A stretch of 64,000 bases of DNA from the NCBI GenBank assembly GCA_030141605.1, contig JAQGDQ010000007.1, positions 1,041,173 through 1,105,172 on the forward strand, written 5' to 3'. The translations under genes and the position numbers were made by a program. This document shows positions 1 through 11,296 of this stretch, piece after piece (positions within the stretch are counted from its first letter, which is position 1; each line of letters begins with the position of its first letter). This stretch comes from Tubiluchus corallicola (Eukaryota > Priapulida > Priapulimorpha > Priapulimorphida > Tubiluchidae). The notes beneath the pieces are model-generated. The model saw only the letters and a program-made list of their open reading frames with translations. It had not been told where the DNA came from and searched no databases.

Positions 1-326
1 GTTGTATAAGACATAATTTAAAAGTTAAAAGTGGTTTTTAGCTTGACCTTCATCTGTAATCATTTAACCTGCAATAAAAGGTGCGCATGTCAATTGCCAT
101 TAGTATATTTGCCTGTTATAAGTGCAGCAATAGCGTTGTCGTCTATATTAGGCCTCCTCAATAAGATCCAAGCTGCTTTTAGCATGGTTTTTGACTTTCT
201 GCTGGAAAAAAGCACATTTCATGTGGTGAAAAATATGGTACACACCTGTGAAGGGCAGTGGTTTTAGTGGTTTAATATTGATGAAAATCCATGTATGTTA
301 TAATAGTTGTAAACTGTTTGTTACAG
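1..326 (+). other. Intron of ABCB6-like gene (3' part)
   Basis: This stretch lies upstream of a ttacag acceptor ending at 326, so it is the tail of the intron before the first visible ABCB6 exon. A 78-codon open frame at 31-267 has no similarity I recognise to the ABC domain and is taken as chance. The exons for Walker A and the membrane domain must lie left of the window. Confidence 0.7.
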
Positions 327-439
327 GTTATGACACAACAGTAGGAGAACGTGGGTTAAAACTGAGTGGTGGAGAAAAGCAACGAGTGGCCATTGCTAGG
401 ACGATACTGAAGGCTCCCCAGATTGTCTTGCTTGATGAG
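327..439 (+). CDS. ABCB6: ABCB6/HMT1-type ABC half-transporter, signature and Walker B exon
   Basis: This exon encodes the core of an ABC nucleotide-binding domain. Seen directly: [19 protein letters not shown] at 329-385 contains the LSGGEKQR signature (362-385), then RTILKAP, then the Walker B stretch IVLLDE ending at 439. Boundaries are a ttacag acceptor at 321-326 and a gtgaag donor at 440; the first codon is completed by one base from the previous exon. The wording [26 protein letters not shown] is, from family knowledge, the ABCB6/ABCB7/HMT1 (ATM-type) subgroup. ABCB6 fits better than ABCB7 because of RTILKAP here and ERAIQ.SLA.VCA in the next exon. Family members are ATP-driven half-transporters that work as homodimers in mitochondrial, lysosomal or vacuolar membranes and move porphyrins or metal-thiol conjugates. 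The Walker A exon is outside the window, so the gene is partial. ABCB7 is the main alternative. Confidence 0.9.
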
Positions 440-1800
440 GTGAAGATTTCTTATACTTTTTCCCTAATTTTAGTAAAATCACTTATTACTTGAGATTTAA
501 CAGTTTTGACTATCTAAGATAGCTTTGGTTTTGACATTAGCACAATTAACTCTCGAAAAAATTTTAATTGCAGTGAGTAGAACAAGTAAGAAAAGTTAAT
601 GTCTATCTCATGGTTAGCATTTTGAACTTTTGTATAATGAACAACTTAAATATAAAACATCTTGCAAGCATTTTGGTTTTTGTACTGGAAAAGTAAAGGG
701 ATGCTTATCTATGTGGAAGGGAAAGTTTTAGAAGCATGTGATGATTGCAAGTAGACATCAAAAAATTGATTGAAATTAAATGATTTATGCAGTTAGTAAG
801 CTATAGTTCTTAAACTGGTTATCCTGATGGCAAACAAATATTTCAGATTGAAAGTATGAACATGTGCTGTTTTAAATATAATTTCAAGAAACAAGGTTTT
901 TAATTTGCTGGGTGAAATTTTGTTTTATAATATTATATTACTGCTGTACTATGTATGTGAGTTCTTAATTTAGGCTAATTTTGTGGAGTTATTAATGTAG
1001 GTATTATTTTTTAAAAACAATTGAGCCTATGAATTGCAAAAATTAACATAAATGAATAGTAGTTCTAAATTTCGATAGTTGCTCGCAAACAGCTTACAAA
1101 TAAAAAATTTCAAATTATATTTAGGAATAGTAGTGTAAGGCATAGTTCACAGTACAACACTGTATGGTACAAACGACAATACTGACATTATTTAATTACT
1201 TAGCTAAACAAAGGCTTAGCAATGTATGCTGTGCTACCAAAACAGTATTCACAGATCACTTTTATTCATAATTCATTGTTGTTCCATAGCAGTGTGTGAA
1301 TACAAATAATCTCGAAAATAAATCACGACTTGAATATCGATGTGTTTACAAATAGTACCACTATATACTGTTTTTGCTGGGAGGCAAAGGCACATTAATA
1401 ACACGATTATATTAATATTCATATTGTGCACCATTAGCAGTTTTCGCTGTGGGAATAATCACAGTTTTCACTTTGTAAATAGCAGTGTTATGCATTAGTC
1501 ACTGTTTTAACTGTCTGAATAGCTTTAGCTGATACAATGGTCACTACTTTCATACATATCATACACCAGATTGCAGTCTTCACTATGTGAACAGGTATAT
1601 TTTGCAAGTTTTCACTGTATAAATAAAATCCCTCTGTTCCTTTTCCATTTCTTTATTGTTGGGTATTTGTTAATTAAAAGTAAAAAGTAAATAGTAAATA
1701 TAGTATAGTGCTTAATGATATTTAATGAACTAGTGGTGTGATATTTTGACTGTGAGTATCTTGTCTAGTTTTTTGATTAATTCATATGCATATTTGACAG
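440..1800 (+). other. ABCB6 intron, 1361 bp
   Basis: AT-rich intron between the Walker B and D-loop exons, bounded by gtgaag and a tttgacag acceptor. It carries no coding signal. Its 3' part (about 1240-1625) holds diverged copies of a 20-bp motif, listed separately. Confidence 0.75.
1438..1625. repeat. Degenerate interspersed 20-bp motif in ABCB6 intron
   Basis: A motif close to CAGTTTTCACTNTGTNAATA recurs at 1438-1456, 1462-1481, 1500-1521, 1574-1593 and 1605-1625, with weaker versions near 1240-1260 and 1285-1300. Spacing is irregular (24-75 bp), so this looks like an eroded minisatellite rather than a fixed-period array. No function is evident. Confidence 0.45.
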
Positions 1801-1895
1801 GCAACATCTGCTTTGGATACTAAAACTGAGCGAGCAATTCAGTCGTCTTTAGCAAGGGTTTGCGCAGGAAGAACCACTTTGGTAGTGGCTCACAG
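1801..1895 (+). CDS. ABCB6: ABCB6-like, D-loop and H-loop exon
   Basis: The exon begins at the ATS of the sequence following Walker B, so DE plus [16 protein letters not shown] forms the intact D-loop (SALD). It continues [15 protein letters not shown], which supplies the switch histidine of the H-loop. The acceptor is ttgacag ending at 1800 and the donor gtataac starts at 1896; the arginine codon after His is split (ag|a) across the intron. Reading frame and phase agree with both neighbouring exons. The run [17 protein letters not shown] is the most ABCB6-specific stretch in the window. Confidence 0.9.
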
Positions 1896-2847
1896 GTATA
1901 ACACAGTTGTCAGTGATTTTTTGCTGGGAAGGCTAATTTTTGTTTTACTCTTACATTTAGTATGGCTGCTGTTTTCCCTAATATTTAATAGGCTACATTT
2001 GCAAAGTTTTTGAACAAGCCTGGACTTTCATTTAAAGATAAGTAAAGGATAATTAAAATAAATTAGTAAAGACTTGTGGACATTTCTTGAGACGTCCGCA
2101 TTGTATTTAGAATGTATCTCCATCAGAATGGATAGTATCTATGGTACTGGTGATCTACATCATTGAGCTTTAGTATTAGAATACATGGATTTGTGAGTTA
2201 TCTAACTCTGTCGTAACTTTTTCGAATGATGTGTGATGAGAGGTACTCTAACCTTGAACCAAAAAACAAAAAAGTGATAGAAAAGTATTGTAATTGTAAT
2301 TTATTGTCTCCTTGTGTTAAAAGATTGTTAGATGACAGAAAAATTAAGACCAGATAAAGTCATGCAGCCAGCTGATTTGTGTGAGCATTTTTTGACAGAA
2401 AATTTGAGAGGGAGACTTAATCAGTAATACCTGCTATAATGTCATTTAGGCTTTCTCTGATTTATTATTCTTAACACTAATATAATTTCATTGTCACGAA
2501 TTCAATTTTTTGATGCCTGAAAAAGGTATCGTTGTGGCTTATACGAGCGTGATGTTTTGAATGAATTTCTGTAAATGCACTTGTGTATATAATAGTTTAC
2601 TTACTGAAACATTAAGTATTATACCTTTTGTACAGGTATTATAAATTATTGAAATGTTGTTTGAGTTTCTTAATTATCCCTAACACAATTTCTCTTAGAG
2701 TTGCCGAACCAGCAGCTGACAACATAGGCAAGACTCCAACAACTTTTATTATTTTAAAATGCAGTAAAGTTGGATAAGTTGACTGACTGCTGTTGGTCAC
2801 TTTAGTAAAGAAATATTGATTCTCTCTCATTTTAACCTCATTTGCAG
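1896..2847 (+). other. Last ABCB6 intron, 952 bp
   Basis: Ordinary AT-rich intron with a gtataac donor and a tttgcag acceptor. I see no repeat or RNA gene in it. Confidence 0.75.
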
Positions 2848-3061
2848 ACTATCAACTATAATACATGCAGATTTAATACTGGTATTGCGAGAGGGGGAAA
2901 TTATTGAGCGAGGGAGGCACGATGAATTATTACTACAAAATGGAGCTTACGGCAGTATGTGGCAAGAACAGCAACAAAAACATAAAGAATCTTCAGAAGA
3001 TGTTCTTATAAACCTCGGTGATGATGAAACCAACGGGCCATCTGCTGGCAGTCAAAGTTAA
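2848..3061 (+). CDS. ABCB6: ABCB6-like, C-terminal exon with stop codon
   Basis: The exon completes the split arginine and continues [20 protein letters not shown], followed by RGRHDELL, the usual end of an ABC domain where the beta-strands after the H-loop close the fold. [12 protein letters not shown] corresponds to the family's C-terminal helix. A hydrophilic tail of about 30 residues rich in Glu, Asp and Ser follows, and the frame ends at TAA 3059-3061. RGRHDELL plus YGSMW is typical of ABCB6. No break or unusual residue is visible in the three exons, so the gene looks functional. Confidence 0.9.
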
Positions 3062-3247
3062 TATTAGATGAAAATTAGATATTTGTATTCATGTGATAAT
3101 TATTAGGATGTTTGATGATGGTGATAGTGATGATGGAAGAATTGAATTGGATTATCATTCTTATGAGATACTATTATGTTTGCCTGTATAGTTTGTAAAT
3201 AGATGTAGTTAATAGCTGCTTGTTATCATCTTTACTGTTGCCAATTT

Positions 3248-3253
3248 ATTAAA
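3248..3253 (+). other. Candidate polyadenylation signal (ATTAAA)
   Basis: ATTAAA lies 187 bp after the ABCB6 stop codon and is followed by a T/G-rich stretch (attgtcttttgtcc). It is the common AATAAA variant and the first plausible site downstream, but such hexamers are frequent in AT-rich DNA. Confidence 0.3.
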
Positions 3254-3337
3254 ATTGTCTTTTGTCCAAATTGTCACTAAAATATGCAGAAAAGTGTGAC
3301 TCTGCAAATCTAGATTGACAGTAACAAAGACTAATGT

Positions 3338-3452
3338 AAATAACACCAACTGTAGATAAAATACAAACTCATTAGTTGTATAAACAAATCTTTAAACACA
3401 GTCTCATTATAAGATCAGTAAATTTGTATTTTATCTGCAGTTGATGTTGTTT
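3338..3452. repeat. Inverted repeat with 30-bp arms downstream of ABCB6
   Basis: The arm at 3338-3367 is the inverse complement of 3423-3452 with three mismatches in 30; the best-conserved core is GATAAAATACAAA. The loop is 55 nt. If transcribed in an extended 3' UTR it would fold into a long hairpin. It could equally be the ends of a small MITE. Confidence 0.6.
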
Positions 3453-6400
3453 AAGTTGTTCATTGTTAACTCAATATTCAGTGCAGAATGATTTTTTCTT
3501 ATACTTTGATTTATGTCATACCTATATCTAGCATGTTTGTTTAATAGCCAGTTATACTAGTGACTGACATGATAGGGATTTGACTGGGATCGAGACTTAT
3601 GGACCAATTAACTAAAAGCATATTAGTGGGCAATTGGGTTAAAGGCTCAGCAGCAATGGGCTTTTTAGACTCCAATCGTCTAAGTGATCTAGAAAACAGA
3701 ACACACCTCACTGCAGTTAACTATGTATGTTGGATTTTTGGATCGTGCTAACAGTGTTTCAAGCATAGAAATTTGTTTTTGTTTGCGATAATGGTTGGTG
3801 TTTAGCATTTATTTATAACACACAAATCCATTTTAACTATAATATTGTGCGAGAGATAAGGATGAATAAGTTATTTAGAAGTTATTAATTGTAAATTTAA
3901 ACAAAATTTATACTGTTTTTATGCACTACACAGTAATACCCAGTTATTAATGCTAACTGAAAAGCACAACATAAAGAAGTTTTATAGCCCTATGTAATAT
4001 CTGTTATTAGGGTTATGTGTCAGGAGAGTTTAGTAGAAATAATATCACAGTTAAAAACAAAGGTTGTTTGCTCAAATCAGCTAGTCATAGTGACGAATTA
4101 TATCGTGTTCTCTTATTGAATATGTCAGCATCTACTGATTACTGCGCTGAGGGAAGCTTTGTTCTTTATGAAGGTTCAAAACATTACATGCAAATAGATC
4201 AGGTCGTGACATACTGTGGCATTTATTACATGGACATATGCATAAAGCGTATATTCATAATACATGTACAGGAACATAGGTAGCGAGTATAAATCCACTC
4301 AAAGAAATAACAGCAACAAAAGAGGAAATGAACAATACACATTTAACCTATTAAATGTTTACAACCATGTGAATCCATTGCTTATCACAAACAATCCAGC
4401 CCGGTTTACATAACATGCGAATTTCGTACTGCTTCTCAATAATCCATTCCATACAGTGGGAAGTTTAGTAAGACATTAACCAAACTGTTAAAGTAAAATT
4501 GCTGCATATCACAACAGTATCATTAAGAAATATATACAGCGTGTCATCCTGTTTTCCCCGTAGTTTGCATAAAGGTATAAAATTGATTCACCAGCGAATC
4601 TGAGCCGAGTAAAAACAGTGTCTGTAATAGATACGCAATGCTTGTATCTATATAATGGTGCAATGTATTTATGGCGTTGTTTTTGACTGCAATATTGGTC
4701 CTTAGCACTTATTTATGACAGTCCATTCCTTCTCTAATGGTTTCTAGTTACTGCTTATTATTAAAGTAATGCCTGTTATTACGAAAGAAGCAAAACTATC
4801 ATTTCTATAACTGCATGCTATTTTTTCATGAGTAACGGTTGACTGCAGAATTGATTCACCTTGGGTGCTAATTTAGTTTCTTATTCAGGAGATCACGTGA
4901 AGGTCATATTTAACTAACTAAAGAAGCTAGTCACGTTCTCACCGAAGGTTAATTTAACTAGACGCAGCTGCACTGTGTGAACGTGAAACTGCTATGTGCA
5001 GAAAATTTGCTTTTAACTTACGCGAATCTTCAGTTTTTTATCTAAAAAGAAAGTAATTTGCAGTTTGACTTTCTGGACATGCATATGTGTTTAGCTATCA
5101 GTTCACAACTTGGAACTAGTCCGTTTATAATATTTTCTTGTTTTGTGTTTGGAGTTTTTGATACTGAATTGCTGGTAATATTTGCGTAATTCAGTTATGA
5201 TTTGTTTTTTTTCTTAACCAGTACGGTAGTGTATAGTCAAACTAATAATTGCTGTTTTTCATTTTAATTTACCTGATTCGTTTTTAAGGATGACTTGAGT
5301 AGTTTTCGTCTTATGCAGTATATTTCATGTATGGGTACGTGTGCATATTTTATTGTGAACGTCAAAAAGTGTATGTAAATAATCATGAAAAATTTATGAC
5401 ACGATTAATGGAATAATAGTTATTAAATTTAGAATGTGTAGTTTGATCGGGTCTGTATTTATTACTCGTTTTTGTTCTGCGAACTTTGCTGGAGTAGACC
5501 AAGGTCTACATTTTTAAGCTTTGATTTGTACTTGTATATTGCGGTACGATCAATTCATGAGCTTCATAGTGGTGGTATTGAAACTCTAGAGGAATTCCTG
5601 TTAGGAGCAGGGAACATGATAAATGTAACAAGATGCTGCACCGTCAGCTTGTATATGTATACAGTTTGGTGCGCTTGAAAATAATTTAAAAAATGGCAAA
5701 AGGTATTTTCTATATCATAAACATTATATAAGCTGTTTCTTGGAAAATCCGTAATTTTCATTAACCTGTAGATGTATATTAGTAAATGGATGGAATCATG
5801 ATCATTTAACCAGCAACGAAATGCTGTTCTCCAGAAACAATAAATTAGTGAACTAACTTTTTTATTAAAAACGAGCTGACTGTCGTCCCGTGAGGTTGGT
5901 TTGTTAATTAAGAAATAATTTTTTTTATAAAACTAGCCTTATGATGCATTACACGCTTATAGGCGTACATGTACATATATTAAGTAGTATAATTTTGGCT
6001 TCCAGTTTGGCTGTAATTAGAGTGGTATAATGACACTAGGCTTCATTTTATGTTTTTAAAAGTCTAGCTCATTGCTCATTTTACTTTTCATAAAAGCTGA
6101 ACGCTAAACAAATTATTTTGCCGAGCTGACTGGATGATTGGTTAAATATAATAAAGCGTTTTCATAAAGAAATTAATAGACAATTTGGCTGTATGTTAAT
6201 TACTGCTAATGCATGCATGTAAAACGCGAACTGCTTCTGTGTAATTGATAAATGAGTTGCAATTATGCAGATAAACGTAGCCCCGGTTTGACGAACGGGT
6301 TGGGTTGCTACAAAACGGAAAAATACAAAGGCTAAATACTGGCCAGCATTAAAAAGATACGCACATTGCTTGTCAGCACCGCATAACCAGGATGCCAGGA

Positions 6401-7538
6401 TTGGTGATATCAGAAATGCTTATAAGGTACACGTCTTTAATTATCATTTCGCCCCGGCTGTGACTATTATTACAGGATAAGGTGTGCGAGAGTACCATTA
6501 TTTACCACCTAATCAGAACTTTCTGATCGCTTTTCCTAAGCCTACTCACCCTTAACTGAGTACCTGGTCGTGTGCAGGGGGAAGAAGGCAGCCGAGCAAC
6601 GGACTAGTCGCCCCCTATCTTGTATGCCGCCTTAATCGCCAACGTATCTTCCCAGACAGGCATGGGTCATCCTTCCTAAGCAACATCCCCAACTCCCACC
6701 AGAGCTGCTGACGATCCAGTTGGTGTTTTGGTTCAAGATATTTGTGAAACTTTCCAATTTATATCCTGAAGTTTAGACAATTGATAATATTTTTCAAATA
6801 GACGGAGTGTGTTTTGAAATATGCTATTACTCTGTAGCTTTATCCTCGGGTAGCTGTATATGAAATTTACTTATACGCGATGAGTGCAATGAGTACGGGG
6901 GTACAGATATACAGAATAATTTATTACGTCAAAGGATTGCAGAAATAATAGAGAATCTATTATGCCTTTAGAACATAGTATGGAAACCTCGCGTGTCTTC
7001 ACACAATCTGGTCTTTCACGTAATTTGGAGGGTACGAACGGAGCACTGACCTAAAAATGCTGGGAGTAATTTATCGATTGACCTAAATGGCTTGGAAGTT
7101 CACCGGACCTCAAACCCGTTAACAAATTAGCTATCCCGAAAGACAAAGTGGAAGATGAATGATAAGAGATAAAACTAAAAGATGACAAAAATAAGCCATG
7201 GTCAGTATTCAACTAAACTTATGTGTTGGAGGGCCTTGAGTTCTTCGAGTCCCTACTCCAGTCACCTTTTCATTATTGTAGGCTGTGCTATATCTAATAG
7301 GCTTTTACCATATTTTGATGGCATATTCCCTGAACAATAATTAGGTGTACTACTTATTTTTGTTCCAACGCAAAAGGTTGTGTACCACCCTGTGTTTTAG
7401 TTGTAACTGTTGCATAAATGACTCATGGTTCCGTTTATGATTTACGTTTTCATCTGTCACGGATCTAAAGTTGTTTTTTCTTAATAATTTTTATAACAAT
7501 TCACTGACCCCTAGACATTGCTCACGGCATTGAAAATA

Positions 7539-7540
<2 letters not shown>
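3453..7540. other. Intergenic, no gene recognised
   Basis: AT-rich DNA with only short open frames that match no family I know, for example 88 codons at 4017-4283. The GC-richer block at 6480-6725 is listed as a possible repeat. The rest holds nothing I can support. Confidence 0.6.
6480..6725. repeat. GC-rich block, probable old interspersed repeat
   Basis: This block has clearly higher GC than its surroundings. It contains a short inverted repeat around ACTCACCCTTAACTGAGT (6543-6560). On the minus strand it reads ACCAGGTACTCAGTTAAGGG, which resembles a GGTACCCATTTA-type motif I recall from invertebrate short repeats. The assignment is an inference from that motif and from the sharp compositional change; no ends or target duplication were found. 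Confidence 0.3.
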
Positions 7541-7576
<36 letters not shown>

Positions 7577-7596
7577 AGAGAGAGAGAGAGAGAGAT
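7541..7596. repeat. (TA)n then (GA)n microsatellite at the LINE 3' end
   Basis: (AT)n runs from 7541 to 7573 and is followed by a gaaagagag tract to 7596. The (GA)n abuts the 3' end of the minus-strand LINE. The long (GA)n at 13075 lies at its other end, so the two may be halves of one target microsatellite. Confidence 0.9.
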
Positions 7597-7918
7597 TTTT
7601 TATTATTATTACAACTCTATTTTATTATATATATTAACATAAATACATACATAATATACATAAATTCCCTCTATTTGCAGGGACCAGTATGAACATGATT
7701 ATAATAAGTTGGAAAATAATTACAATTATCCCTTTTAATATCATTTGTGACTATGATAACAGTAAAACGCTTATATACAAAAACATATCAACAACTAGAG
7801 GCAACATAGCTAGATTTACATTTAAATTTATATTTACCTAATTTTATAAATAACTCTTACTTTTATATTTTCATTGACGGGTAGCAATCTAATTATATAA
7901 AATGACAGTGACTGGACT

Positions 7919-10900
7919 TCACATTTTTAAAAATAAACTCCACGTTTTTTCGGCTATATTTTCCTCTTTAGCATTTTTAACAATTTCTACAAACGCATTA
8001 ATAGCATTTCTACTTCTTATTCTGTATATATCCTTAAGTTGCCTAGATGGGAGTGCAGTTTCAAGTTTCCTTCTGAGTTCGTCTTTTATTAGAGGACAGT
8101 TAAAAATTATATGTTCTGGCGTTTGGCTGTTTGCATTGCATTTACACATATCAGCTTCTATCAGACCGATTCTATTGCTAAATTCATTACAACCTCTCCC
8201 TAATAATAAGTTGAAAGCAATGGTTTCAATAACACGTTCATTTCTTGTTATTTGCAGATCTAAAGGTTTTGCACAAACTTTAACTTCTTCCAAAGGGTTT
8301 CCAGCTAACTGGTTTCCAGCAACAGTTTTCTTTTCCATAGAAACTCTAGGAATTTTTGACATTCTTTCTTTGTGTATTTTAAATTGTCTTGTGGAATTGA
8401 CTGTAACATTTCATTTCGATTTGCGTTTAGACCTTTAATGGTTTTTAAGAATAATCTAGTCTTATTTAGGTGTTCTGCCAGGAAATGGTTCCAATATTCA
8501 GCACTGATGTAATTCTCATCCGCCTTAATTAGTTCTTTTCTGACTAAGTCATCTGCAGGTAAAGTAAGTAATTTCAATACTGACTTAACAGATAAAACAG
8601 AATAAATAACATCCATTGATGGTAGTCCTGTAATTAATTCAGTTTCAATTCTTGGAGGATTAAAACCTACTCCTGTTGCCGTTTTTAACATATCATATAG
8701 TATATCATCAAAAGCCGTGATGTTCTTTGCTAACCATGCTATCGAGGCGTACAAAATCGTTGGAAGTACCATGATATTAAAAAGTCTCAAAATTGTCTTC
8801 ATATGCAAACCTTTGTGCCGGAAACAAAACTGCTTTATCTGGTGCCATGTTTTCCACGCCCTTTTCCTGGTATCTAGCACGTGAGTGTTAAAATTTAATT
8901 GATTGTCCACTGTGACACCCAGCACTTTGCTTTTTCTTACATAATCAATAGGATTATTTCCAAACTTGAGGTTTGGTGGATCTGGTTCCCAATTCAAAAT
9001 TTTTGAGTTCTTGTACAAAATGGCTTCAGTTTTGTTTTTGGCACAGTTTATGTTCATCCGCCACTTCTTACACCAAGTGTACAGTTTATCACAACATTTT
9101 TGTGCTTTTAAATAACATTCATAGTTTGTGTCAGCTGCGATTAGCAAAGAACCATCATCTGCATATTTAAATTTTCCACAGCTTACTTCATCATCTATTG
9201 ATTCAAACATGTCAATAACATACAACAAAAACAGTAATGGTGACAAAACGGAACCTTGTGGGAGACCCAACTGACAATTGTACTTTGGAGATGTGTGACC
9301 ATTAATACGTAAAACAATATTCCTATTTTTTAAAAATGTACTAATAAGACACAACATGTTTCCTTTAATACCATATTGATACAACTTGTACAATAGCCCC
9401 TTTATCCAAACACTATCGAAAGCTTTTTGAAAGTCGCAAAGAATTGCAATGCAGCTTGTTTTAAGTAAATTTGTTCTAGTCAGGTTAGAAATAAGCCTGA
9501 CCAAGTAGCGTACTGTACTGTGTCTGGGCCTGAAGCCTTCTTGCTCATCATCAATAATGTCATATGCATTACAAAATTGTCTTACACGATTTTCAACAAG
9601 CTTTTCTGCTAGTTTTCCATAGTAGGAGGTAATGCTGATAGGTCTATAATTATTAGGGTCACTATAATCGGACTTGCCATTTTTTTTATAAATGTAACCT
9701 TTGAGTCATTCCATGGCCAAATATTGCTGCCTAAGCAAATGTTGACTATATTGAGAAAGGTGGCTTTAGCCCAAAATCCCATGTTTTTTATCATTAGTGG
9801 ATGAAACCCATGAATGTCTATGCTCGTGTTATTTGTTTTAACACTTTTTATCGCATTATTTAGTTCCCTCATGTTAAATTTATCATTTAGCCATGTATGC
9901 TCCACAGCTATTTGTTGATCAATTTGCTGGTCAACAATTTCTTCGATTTCTTCAAACCATGCATTATCAAATGAATTAGGATTTATATGTTCTCCACTAA
10001 AAATGTTTTGTACATGAGTTTACTTTTGTCATCATCACTTACGTAATCTTTACCCTGCACTTTTAGGCTTTCTATTTCGTTACTGGATTTAGTTTCAAAA
10101 ACGCGTTTATATGTTTTCCAGAACTCCTTACCTTGTGCTACATTTAAGTTTTCAGTATTTTTGTCAATCCACTTATTCATTTCTAAATGCAGCGCGTCAC
10201 TAAACTCTGACTTGGCTTCCACATAAGATTGCTTGTTTTCGTAATTGGACATCTGCAGGTAATTTTTCCTGCAAAGCCTCACTTTATTACTTAATTTTGT
10301 TAACTGACTAGACCAGAAAGGTTTGCTAAATTTTGTTATCATTTTCTTATTTAGTGCTTCTTCGTTTGCATTTTCTATGACCTTTCGGAGCTGTACCCAA
10401 GCACTCTGAACATCTTTGGCCTGAATAAGTTGATTTAGTTCATGAAATTGTTCTCTTACTTTACGTTCCAGAACACCTGACCATCTGTACCAATCACTAT
10501 TCTTAAAATCGTACACACAACGAACTACTTTATCACTTTCCGATAGTTTACATTTAATTTTACTTATAACAACAAAGTGGCCCATTTGGGGTGCTCCCGA
10601 AAAGAGCTCTGTATCTTTCTCTACATATTGCTGACAAAGTTGGGCAGAAAAGTTTTGGATAGCTAATATAACATCAATCGTACTAGAACCTGTTGCAGAA
10701 CTGAATGTGGGTTCGTTTGGCGTAATAATGACGTGCTCACCATTGGCCTGATTTACGAAGTTGTGAAGTTGTATGCCATGTTCATTGTCAATCCTATCCC
10801 AGAGAATATTACGGGCGTTTAGATCGCCTATAGCCGCAATACTGTATATACCGTGTTTACTGCCGAAAGAAGCTGCTTTCTTGTACATTAATAACCATTT

Positions 10901-11296
10901 TCTCATTTGTTCAGGTGAATTTGGTTTTATATATACAGATCCTATTAACATTTTAGTATGCGGCGTATTTAAGATAACCCATACAACATCTAAATCTGAA
11001 TCGCTTGCATCTGATAAGTACAACATGTTACTAGCAATATTTTCTTTTATATACAAGGCTACTCCACCAGAGTAATTGCTCACGCCTTCTTTGAAATAAC
11101 CTTTGTAATTTGTTAATTTTGGCTGTAAATTTTTAGTGATTTTCGTTTCCTGTACTGCCACCACATCAAAAGACATACTGTTTGCGTAATTGTCTAAAGC
11201 TAACCTCGATCTATCTGACATATTGTTTATATTGATTTGACAAATAGTAATCGAGTCTTTTACTTTGACGTCTTGCAAATTTGCCATTTTATGCAT
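7919..11296 (-). pseudogene. LINE ORF2: APE endonuclease + reverse transcriptase, three frameshifts
   Basis: About 1,126 codons, full length for this class. The endonuclease (11296-about 10500) shows QETK, GGVALYI, GSVYIKP, GDLNAR, SSTIDVIL and MGHFVV in the expected order. The RT (about 9690-8700) shows KGYIYKKNGKSD, NNYRPISIT, GFRPRHST, CDFQKAFDSVW, LPQGSVLSPLLF and the catalytic KYADD. Near the C-terminus, CKCNANSQTPEHIIFNCP is the usual Cys/His motif. The frame shifts three times: near 9995 (T5 run), near 9681 (A8 run) and near 8345 (A5 run). One added base in each run restores the frame, and the sequence across each junction then reads as normal LINE protein. The stop is at 7919-7921. 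The start is the ATG at 11296, inside the end of ORF1, or the ATG at 11287 just after the ORF1 stop; an upstream GTG at 11302 is unlikely. The protein nicks target DNA and primes reverse transcription of the element RNA. Confidence 0.88.

Noticed and set aside
31-267. 78-codon frame next to the ABCB6 exon as an extra exon
   Set aside because: It lacks ABC-domain sequence. The family residues preceding YDTTVGERG are not encoded there, and the exon at 327 has its own acceptor.
4017-4283. 88-codon + strand frame
   Set aside because: No known motif, no splice context and no compositional difference from surrounding non-coding DNA.
7902-8438. 178-codon + strand open frame
   Set aside because: Antisense to the C-terminal part of LINE ORF2, which has clear RT-associated motifs on the minus strand.
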